This document shows, in pieces, positions 1 through 5,804 of a DNA stretch of 8,329 bases. The stretch spans positions 1 through 8,329 of the forward strand of contig JBJXFT010000366.1 of the NCBI GenBank assembly GCA_046155725.1, in the 5' to 3' direction. The stretch comes from M3007 sp046155725. GTDB taxonomy: Bacteria > Bacteroidota > Bacteroidia > Chitinophagales > Saprospiraceae. A program made the translations under genes and the position numbers. Every line of letters starts with the position of its first letter. The first letter of the stretch is position 1. The notes under the pieces are model-generated. The model worked only from the letters and a program-made list of their open reading frames with translations. It searched no databases and was not told the origin of the DNA.

Positions 1-22
1 ACAGGCAAACTACGATTCCTCC

Positions 23-2122
23 ATGCTCGACCTCTCTTTTCAATACCCCGCTTGGTTCCTGATTTTTTGCGCGCTGCTGGGGCTTGGCTACGCGCTGCTG
101 CTGTACTACCGCGACACCACGTTCCGCGAAAACGCCCCGACCCTCAGCCGTTGGCTCGGCGCCATGCGCTGGCTTGTGATCACTTTGCTGAGCGCATTGT
201 TGCTGTCGCCGCTGCTCAAAAGTTTTTTCACCGAAACAAAAAAGCCCATCGTGGTGCTGGCGCAAGACCACTCGGAGAGCGTGTCTTCTGATTTGCAGGG
301 CGAGGCTTTGGAGCGCTACAAACAGGATTGGGGCGCGTTGAAAAATTCCCTTGCGGAGAACTACGAAGTGCACGAACTCGCCTTCGGCGACAATGTGCGC
401 GAGGGCGCGGACTTCAATTTCAAAGACAAAGTCACCAACTTCTCGGAACTCCTGCGCGGCGTGTATGACCTCTACGGTGGCCAAAACCTTGGCGCGGTGG
501 TGCTGGCTTCCGACGGTATTTACAACGAGGGCAGCAACCCGGCCTATTCCGACGCGCCGCTTTCCGCGCCCGTGTACACGGTGGCCTTGGGCGACACCAC
601 GCCAAAGCGCGACTTGCTGGTGAAGCGGGTTTTCCACAACAAAATCGCGTATCTCGGCGACAAGTTCACGCTGCAAATTGACCTCGCCGCCACCAACCTC
701 GCGGGGAAACAAACGGTGCTGACGGTTTCAAAATCAACAGATTCGGGGCTGAAAGAACTTCAGCGCATCCCGGTGTCGCTGGTCGGCAACGATTTTTTCA
801 CGACCAAAGAAGTGCTGCTCGACGCAGACCAAGCGGGCGTGGTTTCCTACATCATCAGTGTTGCCGCGTTGCCCGGCGAGGCCAGCACGGCCAACAACCG
901 CCGCGAGATTTTTATTGATGTGCTGGATGCCCGCCAGAAAATCCTGCTGCTCGCCAACAGCCCACACCCCGACCTCAGCGCGCTGAAAACGACGCTGGAA
1001 ATCAACAAGAATTACCAAGTCAGCACGGCCTATATCGGCGACCCGGGCTTGGATGTGGGCAAGTTCGATTTCGTGGTGCTGCACAACCTGCCTTCCACCA
1101 CGAACGACCTTTCGGGCTTGCTCAACACGCTGAACGACAAGCGCATCCCGCGTCTTTTCATCGCTGGGATGCAGACGGGCTACGCCGCACTGGCCCGGGC
1201 GCAGGGCCTCGTGAGCCTTCAAAGCGACGGCTCGCAGAGCGACGAGGTGCAGGGCCGGGTGTCGCCGCAGTTCGCCGCATTCGCGCTCAGCCCGAGGGTG
1301 CTGGAGGAGTTGCCAAAGTTCAACCCGATGACTTCGGCCTTTGGCAATTTTGGGGCAACGCCGCAAGCGCAAGTGCTGCTCCGCAAGCGCATCGGCAAGG
1401 TGGACACGGAGCAACCGCTGTTGGCGGTGGGCGAAACGAATGGCATCAAAACCGGCATTTTGCTCGGCGAGGGGCTGTGGCGCTGGCGGCTGTTCGATTA
1501 TTTGCAGCACCAAAACCACGAGATTTTTGACGAGTTGGTGGGGAAAACGGTGCAGTACCTTTCGCTCAAGGAGGACAAGCGCAAGTTCCGCGTGACGCTG
1601 GACAAAAACATTTTCAACGAAAACGAACCCGTCACTTTCGGCGGCGAACTTTACAACGACAACTACGAATTGGTGAACGACCCCGATGTGGCGATGAGCA
1701 TCCGCAACCGCGACGGCAAGGAATTCACCTACACGTTCAACAAGATTGGCAAGGGCTATTCGCTCAACGCGGGCATCCTCCCCATCGGGTTTTACACCTA
1801 CAAGGCTACGGTCACTTTCAACAGCCAAAGCCTCGCCTACGAGGGGCGTTTCAGTGTGCAACCCATTGAATTGGAATTGTTTGAGACGACGGCCAACCAC
1901 GCCGTGCTGCGCCAATTGAGCGCGAAATTCGGTGGCGAAACGGTGTTCCCCACCCAACTCGCCAGCATCGCCGAGAAGATAAAAGCCAACGAAACGGTGA
2001 AGCCCGTCATCTACCAAACGACGCAGACCAACCCGCTCATCAACCTCAAATGGATATTCGCGCTGCTGGCATTGCTGCTGGCGGGCGAGTGGTTTTTGAG
2101 GAGGTATTTTGGGGCGTATTGA
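23..2122 (+). CDS. Membrane-anchored VWA-like protein (Bacteroidota envelope protein)
   Basis: A 699-residue envelope protein of unknown exact role. Two hydrophobic helices lie near the N-terminus (about residues 9-29 and 44-69), and a third (about 675-692) sits just before the basic C-terminal tail RRYFGAY. The large segment between the second and third helices is probably periplasmic. Just after the second helix it begins a VWA-like fold: strand PIVVLAQ is followed by D82-x-S84-x-S86, the DxSxS metal-ion-dependent adhesion site, and a later strand ends in S163-D164-G165, a usual third MIDAS loop. Around residues 305-355 a strand-rich stretch (ILLLANSPHPD, then FDFVVLHNLP) resembles the glutamine-amidotransferase-like domain often joined to such VWA proteins. 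The C-terminal third looks like beta-sandwich. The ATG lies 22 bases from the window edge and leads straight into the first helix, so the start is plausible. Related proteins are usually annotated only as VWA-containing or hypothetical membrane proteins. The ligand or partner is unknown. Confidence 0.85.
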   Translation: MLDLSFQYPAWFLIFCALLGLGYALLLYYRDTTFRENAPTLSRWLGAMRWLVITLLSALLLSPLLKSFFTETKKPIVVLAQDHSESVSSDLQGEALERYKQDWGALKNSLAENYEVHELAFGDNVREGADFNFKDKVTNFSELLRGVYDLYGGQNLGAVVLASDGIYNEGSNPAYSDAPLSAPVYTVALGDTTPKRDLLVKRVFHNKIAYLGDKFTLQIDLAATNLAGKQTVLTVSKSTDSGLKELQRIPVSLVGNDFFTTKEVLLDADQAGVVSYIISVAALPGEASTANNRREIFIDVLDARQKILLLANSPHPDLSALKTTLEINKNYQVSTAYIGDPGLDVGKFDFVVLHNLPSTTNDLSGLLNTLNDKRIPRLFIAGMQTGYAALARAQGLVSLQSDGSQSDEVQGRVSPQFAAFALSPRVLEELPKFNPMTSAFGNFGATPQAQVLLRKRIGKVDTEQPLLAVGETNGIKTGILLGEGLWRWRLFDYLQHQNHEIFDELVGKTVQYLSLKEDKRKFRVTLDKNIFNENEPVTFGGELYNDNYELVNDPDVAMSIRNRDGKEFTYTFNKIGKGYSLNAGILPIGFYTYKATVTFNSQSLAYEGRFSVQPIELELFETTANHAVLRQLSAKFGGETVFPTQLASIAEKIKANETVKPVIYQTTQTNPLINLKWIFALLALLLAGEWFLRRYFGAY

Positions 2123-2123
2123 G

Positions 2124-2131
2124 TACCTTTG
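2124..2131 (+). promoter_or_regulatory. Candidate Bacteroidota -7 promoter box before the toxin-antitoxin genes
   Basis: TACCTTTG matches exactly the TAnnTTTG -7 consensus used by the primary sigma factor of Bacteroidota. It begins one base after the stop codon of the VWA-like gene and ends 19 bases before the antitoxin ATG, so transcription would start around 2138 with a leader of roughly a dozen bases. The -33 element is weak: the nearest TTTG copies, at 2095-2098 and 2108-2111, give spacers of about 25 and 12 bases against the expected 19-21 or so. If real, it would drive the antitoxin and toxin genes and possibly the Septu genes downstream. Confidence 0.35.
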
Positions 2132-2150
2132 TTAAACAAATTTTCACGCC

Positions 2151-2354
2151 ATGACTCTCACTCCGCACTACATCACCGACGATCTCGGCCACAAAATTTC
2201 GGTCGTACTCCCGATGGAAGAATTTGAGCGCCTGCTCGAAGAATTGGAAGAATTGGAAGATATCCGCCTCTACGACGAGGTGAAAAACCGCCAAGAAGAG
2301 CGCATGGATTTCAACGAATATCTCCTCCAACGCCGAGCTCTGAGCCATGCCTGA
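2151..2354 (+). CDS. RelB/Phd-like antitoxin of a type II toxin-antitoxin pair
   Basis: A 67-residue acidic protein, recognised mainly by its position directly before a RelE-type toxin gene, which it overlaps by 8 bases. The N-terminal half (HYITDDLGHKISVVLPMEEF) looks like the short strand-helix start of small Bacteroidota and cyanobacterial antitoxins that bind operator DNA as dimers. The middle is a glutamate-rich helix (about residues 22-37), and the rest (YDEVKNRQEERMDFNEYL) is the kind of helical tail that wraps around and neutralises a toxin. Family knowledge suggests that it represses its own promoter alone or with the toxin, but no clear operator palindrome is visible. A 9-base tandem repeat at 2238-2260 encodes the EELEELE stretch. 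The assignment to a specific antitoxin superfamily is uncertain. Confidence 0.78.
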   Translation: MTLTPHYITDDLGHKISVVLPMEEFERLLEELEELEDIRLYDEVKNRQEERMDFNEYLLQRRALSHA

Positions 2355-2604
2355 GTACAAAATAGTGATCACCAAGACTGCTCAAAAGCAGTTGGACAAA
2401 CTTCCTGATATCGTTGTGGAAACTTTGTCAGCAGTCATACTTTCACTGGCCGACGACCCTCGGCCACCTGGTTGCAAAAAATTGAGAGGCCGCGAGGGTT
2501 GGCGTGTCAGGCAGGGAAACTACCGCATCATCTATGATATTTTTGACGAGGTTTTGGTGGTTGATATTGTTGCTGTCGGCCATCGCAAGGAGATATACAA
2601 TTGA
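2347..2604 (+). CDS. RelE/ParE-family toxin
   Basis: An 85-residue protein with the compact RelE/ParE fold. It opens with strand YKIVITKTAQKQLDKLP and its first helices, has the central KLRGREGWRVRQGNYRIIYDI segment, and ends with a strand and the tail VVDIVAVGHRKEIY. The R-x-G-x-YRI(I)Y core and the final GHRKxIY are hallmarks of RelE-type toxins. These usually cut mRNA in the ribosomal A site, and the ParE branch instead poisons gyrase. The tail with arginine, lysine and tyrosine favours the RelE mRNA-interferase branch, but this is inferred. The reading frame is intact and of normal length, so the toxin is probably functional and held in check by the upstream protein. The 8-base overlap with the antitoxin gene suggests translational coupling. 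Confidence 0.88.
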   Translation: MPEYKIVITKTAQKQLDKLPDIVVETLSAVILSLADDPRPPGCKKLRGREGWRVRQGNYRIIYDIFDEVLVVDIVAVGHRKEIYN

Positions 2605-2643
2605 TGAAACACAAGACATTGCTTTATTTCAACTCACTATGAT

Positions 2644-3897
2644 ATGCGTATCAAACGGCTCGAACTCGAAAACTTCCGGGGCTTTCAAAAAGCATCTGTC
2701 AATTTCCCAGAGGGGAATGTGGCGGTGTTCTTTGGATGGAATGGGGCTGGGAAGACTGCGGTGTTGGATGCGGTGGCGATTGTTTTTCGCAGCATTTTTC
2801 AGCGGTCCATTCCTTTTGGATTTGGATGGAAAGATGATGATATACTAATAGGAGAAAATAAAGCAAGCATTAACGCCAAGTATTTTTTATTAGGTGAAGA
2901 CGAGTCATTTTCTTCAGAATTGCCCCTTGGGAATTCACCTACTTGGACATTGCCAAGTCATCGTTTAACCGAAGATATTCAACCGCTCGTTGTTTATTAC
3001 AAGACCAATAGGGAAGTGGTTGACAGCGATTATCGGGGAACAAGCAGTGTAAGAATAGACATGAATAGCGGGCGCACCTCCGGATATAATTATACAATTG
3101 ATGCAGGGATCAACACTTTTTCTGACTTTATTGCATGGTTCAGGTATGAAGAAGACCTTGAGAACCAACAAAAACTTGAAAATCAGGATTTAAAATACCA
3201 AAGTCCCCGCCTCAAAACTATTCGCCAAGCCATTTCTGTTTTCCTGTCAAAGATGAATGCTGACTACTCCGATTTGAAAGTACAACGACAAAGCAATGGG
3301 GAAGTTGATTTTTCTAAACCTTCCAGCAATTCTGAACTCTACATCCAAAAGGCAGGACAGAAACTCAAACTCTCTCAACTCTCCTTTGGTGAACGTTCGC
3401 TTATTCTATTGGTCGCGGACATCGCTCGACGGGCCACCATCCTAAACCCCCAAATGCCCGACCCGCTCCAAAGCCCCGGCGTGGTGCTAATTGACGAAAT
3501 AGAACTCCACCTCCACCCCAAATGGCAACGGGCAGTCATCCCTGCACTGCAAGCCACCTTCCCGAACATTCAGTTTATCATCGCCACGCACTCGCCACAA
3601 GTGTTGAGCGAAGTAGAAAACGGGGGCGTATTCGAGATTGAGAACTTCCAAATTCATCCGCGCGATACTTATGGGCGCGACAACAACTGGCTACTCCACG
3701 TCATCATGGAAGACGACGAAAGGCCAGAGGAGGTGCAACAAGATTTGGAAGAATACTTCGCCCTGCTACGTAATGGGCAATTGGATGCCGCCGCTCGCCT
3801 GCGTCAGCAAATCGAAGAAAAAATCGGCACCGACGAGCCAGAATTTGTCAAAGCCGACATCCTGCTCCGCCGAAAAGAACGCGCTCTGGCCTCATGA
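2644..3897 (+). CDS. ptuA: Septu defence ATPase, PtuA-like (ABC/SMC-type AAA ATPase)
   Basis: A 417-residue ATPase that probably forms the sensor or regulatory part of a Septu anti-phage complex with the HNH nuclease encoded just downstream. It opens with the RIKRLELENFRGF strand typical of SMC/RecF/OLD-like ATPases. Walker A is GWNGAGKT at residues 31-38, the ABC signature LSFGE is at 246-250, Walker B VVLIDE with catalytic E285 is at 280-285, followed by HLHP, and the switch histidine is H316 in IIATHSP. Only about 210 residues separate Walker A from the signature, so there is no Rad50-like coiled coil. The roughly 100 residues after H316 look helical and show no TOPRIM motifs, which argues against OLD nucleases or Gabija GajA. 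Many PtuA proteins are longer, so this is a compact form. The gene begins 39 bases after the toxin gene and overlaps the nuclease gene by ATGA. Its central part is markedly AT-rich. Confidence 0.85.
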   Translation: MRIKRLELENFRGFQKASVNFPEGNVAVFFGWNGAGKTAVLDAVAIVFRSIFQRSIPFGFGWKDDDILIGENKASINAKYFLLGEDESFSSELPLGNSPTWTLPSHRLTEDIQPLVVYYKTNREVVDSDYRGTSSVRIDMNSGRTSGYNYTIDAGINTFSDFIAWFRYEEDLENQQKLENQDLKYQSPRLKTIRQAISVFLSKMNADYSDLKVQRQSNGEVDFSKPSSNSELYIQKAGQKLKLSQLSFGERSLILLVADIARRATILNPQMPDPLQSPGVVLIDEIELHLHPKWQRAVIPALQATFPNIQFIIATHSPQVLSEVENGGVFEIENFQIHPRDTYGRDNNWLLHVIMEDDERPEEVQQDLEEYFALLRNGQLDAAARLRQQIEEKIGTDEPEFVKADILLRRKERALAS

Positions 3898-4616
3898 AGC
3901 ACATTGTCAAAAACCCCGAGCCACCGACATTTATCGCGTGGAAGGAACACCATCGCTATGCCATTGAGCAGAAGAGCCAAGAGGTGACGAACATGGATGT
4001 GGTCTGGGAGATGTTGCCGTCAAAACCGCCGAGGCCAGAAACGGAAGTGGAAGATGCTACTCCATATTCCAAAGATGAGCTCCGCCGCGCCCTACTTGAA
4101 GAGCAAGGCTACCTCTGCTGCTACTGCACCCGCTCCATAAGCGACAGCCACACCACCAAACTCGACCATTTCCTGCCCAAAGAGAAAAGCAAATATCCTC
4201 ATCTCGTGTTCTCTTATGAAAACCTATTGGCTTGCTGCGATGGTGGAGAAAGGGATACTGACAAACCCCGCGAACTCTATTGCGATGCCAAAAAAGGCAA
4301 AAGCGATCCGACCAAGCCTATTCAGGTTGTCTCTCCTTTTCAATCTGACTGCGAGGCATTTTTTGAGTTTGATGAATTGGGGAAAATCCATGCGAAAGAT
4401 GGCGACGAAGGTGCTTCAAAAACCATCCAATTTTTTGGCTTGGATGCACGGGCGTTGAACACGTTGCGCAGCGCGGCCATCGAAGTATACATCCTCGAAA
4501 TCTTGTCAGATGATATGGACACTTCCGCTGCAATCGCAGCGCTGCGCCAAAAAGTCGCCGGCAAATTCGAGCCATTTTGCACAGCCATCATTTCCGTGCT
4601 GCGCCATTACCCATAA
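3894..4616 (+). CDS. ptuB: Septu HNH endonuclease, PtuB-like (TIGR02646-type)
   Basis: A 240-residue HNH nuclease, the likely DNA-cutting effector of the Septu pair. The HNH/zinc region is clear. C75-x-x-C78 in LCCYC is a zinc pair; D91-H92 in LDHFLPK supplies the catalytic histidine; Y108-E-N110-L supplies the asparagine; and C115 with C130 (ELYCDAKKG) is the likely second zinc pair. The overall order, CxYC, DHFxPK, YxNLxxxC, then YCxxKKG and a C-terminal FGLDARALNTLR helix, matches the family named TIGR02646, which includes PtuB of Septu and of retron Ec78. All expected catalytic positions are present. The start codon overlaps the ATPase stop codon, so the two proteins are probably made in a coupled way and act as a complex. 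No reverse transcriptase or msr/msd region is visible nearby, so this is a stand-alone Septu and not a retron effector. Confidence 0.85.
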   Translation: MKHIVKNPEPPTFIAWKEHHRYAIEQKSQEVTNMDVVWEMLPSKPPRPETEVEDATPYSKDELRRALLEEQGYLCCYCTRSISDSHTTKLDHFLPKEKSKYPHLVFSYENLLACCDGGERDTDKPRELYCDAKKGKSDPTKPIQVVSPFQSDCEAFFEFDELGKIHAKDGDEGASKTIQFFGLDARALNTLRSAAIEVYILEILSDDMDTSAAIAALRQKVAGKFEPFCTAIISVLRHYP

Positions 4617-4634
4617 AATACCAACCTCCCACCC

Positions 4635-5684
4635 ATGCTCGAACAGCAAGACATCCGCTCCATTTCCCTCTCCAACCTCGAAGTCCTTTTCGCTTCCTGG
4701 GGCGAGCCGCGCTTTCGCGCCAAACAAGCCTACGAATGGCTCTGGGTCAAAGGCGCTTCCGATTGGGAGGCTATGACCAACGTGCCCAAAGCCCTCCGCG
4801 CCCGGCTCGCCGAGCAGTTCACATTCCACAGCCTCTCGGAAGACAAGACCCAGCACAGTGCCGACGGCACCATCAAATCGCGCTGGCTGACGCACGACGG
4901 CCACCGCATCGAAAGTGTGCTGATACCCGTGCCGGACGACGACCGCTACACCGTTTGCGTCAGCACACAAGTGGGTTGCAGCCTCACTTGCGCGTTTTGC
5001 GCCACGGGGCGCATGGGCCGCAAGCGCAACCTCAGCGCGGGCGAAATCGTGGACCAAGTAGTGGCCGTGAACCGCCAAAGCCTCGAGAGTTTTGGCAAAC
5101 CCCTCACCAACATCGTGTACATGGGCATGGGCGAGCCACTGCTGACCTATTCCGGCACGATGGAAAGCATCGAGCGCATCACCGCGCCCGCGCCAGATGG
5201 ATTGGGCATTGGTGCGCGGCGCATCACGGTCAGCACGGCGGGCATCGCCAAGATGATTCGGAAACTCGCCGACGACGGTTTCCGCTCCAACCTTGCCCTC
5301 AGCCTCCACGCCGCCGACGACCGCAAGCGCAACGAGATAATGCCTATCAATGAATCGAACAACCTCGCCGCGCTCATGGAGAGCCTCGAATATTTCTATT
5401 GGAAAACAAAGTGCCGCATCTCTTACGAATACATCGCCTTCAATGGCTTCAACGACTCGCTCGAAGATGCCGCCCGGCTGGTGCAACTTTGCCGCCGCCG
5501 GTTCCCAGTGCGGGTGAACATCATCGAGTACAACCCCATCGAAGGTTTGTCTTTTGAAAAATCGGACGAGAACCGGCTGAACGCTTTTGCGGCCTACCTC
5601 GCTAAAGAGGACGTGACGGTGACCGTGCGCCGCAGCCGGGGCAAAGACATTGACGCGGCCTGTGGGCAGTTGGCGAACAAGTGA
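4635..5684 (+). CDS. rlmN: Dual-specificity 23S rRNA A2503 / tRNA A37 C2-methyltransferase RlmN
   Basis: A 349-residue radical-SAM enzyme that methylates C2 of adenosine 2503 in 23S rRNA and, in characterised homologues, adenosine 37 of certain tRNAs. The N-terminal helical domain (GEPRFRAKQAYEWLWVKG) is typical of RlmN. The radical-SAM cluster motif is C115-SLT-C119-AF-C122, preceded by VCVSTQVG with C108. Further conserved blocks are YMGMGEPLL, RRITVSTAG, ALSLHAADD, NEIMPIN and EYNPIEG. The C-terminal GKDIDAAC places C343 at the position of the cysteine that carries the methyl group during catalysis in E. coli RlmN (Cys355). Length and motifs are all normal, so the enzyme should be active. 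It lies only 18 bases after the nuclease gene. It may therefore be read through from the defence operon or use a promoter inside that operon. The gene is GC-rich like the VWA-like gene. Confidence 0.97.
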   Translation: MLEQQDIRSISLSNLEVLFASWGEPRFRAKQAYEWLWVKGASDWEAMTNVPKALRARLAEQFTFHSLSEDKTQHSADGTIKSRWLTHDGHRIESVLIPVPDDDRYTVCVSTQVGCSLTCAFCATGRMGRKRNLSAGEIVDQVVAVNRQSLESFGKPLTNIVYMGMGEPLLTYSGTMESIERITAPAPDGLGIGARRITVSTAGIAKMIRKLADDGFRSNLALSLHAADDRKRNEIMPINESNNLAALMESLEYFYWKTKCRISYEYIAFNGFNDSLEDAARLVQLCRRRFPVRVNIIEYNPIEGLSFEKSDENRLNAFAAYLAKEDVTVTVRRSRGKDIDAACGQLANK

Positions 5685-5711
5685 TTTGAGGCCAACACGC
5701 CGGGGCGAAAA

Positions 5712-5785
5712 TTTTAAAACACTAAGGGAGTAAGGGATACTAAGGTGTAACGCTTAGTGTCCCTTACTCCCTTAGTGTTTTAAAA
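5712..5785. repeat. Large near-perfect inverted repeat between convergent genes (possible bidirectional terminator)
   Basis: Two 33-base arms (5712-5744 and 5753-5785) flank an 8-base loop, GTGTAACG. They pair along their whole length except for one position that would be a G-U wobble in RNA. The outer ends are TTTTAAAA and the inner part is a purine-rich stem built from repeats of ACTAAG and TAAGGGA. The element lies 27 bases beyond the rlmN stop, between converging genes, and has short T4 runs on both sides, so it could stop transcription from either strand. It is longer and more perfect than a usual terminator. Its repeated internal motif suggests a dispersed palindromic repeat family, though only one copy is present here. 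Confidence 0.85.
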
Positions 5786-5804
5786 AATGAACACGAAGTG
5801 TTCA
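5782..5804 (-). terminator. Intrinsic terminator of the minus-strand operon, overlapping the stop codon
   Basis: Read on the minus strand, TGAACAC-TTC-GTGTTCA forms a perfect 7-bp stem with a 3-base loop (5788-5804), immediately followed by six T residues (5782-5787). This is the classic layout of a rho-independent terminator. The TGA stop codon of the PagL-like gene (5804-5802) is the first three bases of the stem, so coding sequence runs directly into the terminator. The T-run also touches the outer end of the larger inverted repeat. Confidence 0.7.

Noticed and set aside
734..2017. Long minus-strand open frame (427 codons) opposite the VWA-like gene
   Set aside because: It lies entirely antisense to a gene with clear membrane helices and a MIDAS motif. 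Its product is a low-information mix rich in V, H, A and R, as expected from the complement of GC-rich coding DNA.
2238..2260. 9-base tandem repeat (GAAGAATTG units) in the antitoxin gene
   Set aside because: With only two and a half copies encoding an EELEELE helix, it is explained by the protein sequence and is too short to suggest a functional repeat array.
2538..2545. Second TAnnTTTG match inside the toxin gene as a promoter for ptuA
   Set aside because: It lies about 100 bases before ptuA within coding sequence and has no TTG at a suitable distance upstream. It is probably a chance match.
2644..4616. Gabija, OLD nuclease or retron Ec78 as the identity of the defence genes
   Set aside because: The ATPase has no TOPRIM domain and the partner is an HNH nuclease and not a UvrD-like helicase, so Gabija and OLD do not fit. 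No reverse transcriptase or msr/msd lies in the window, so a retron is not supported.
4506..5486. Minus-strand open frame (326 codons) across the ptuB end and rlmN
   Set aside because: It is antisense to the unmistakable rlmN gene, crosses a real gene boundary, and its product shows no recognisable motifs.
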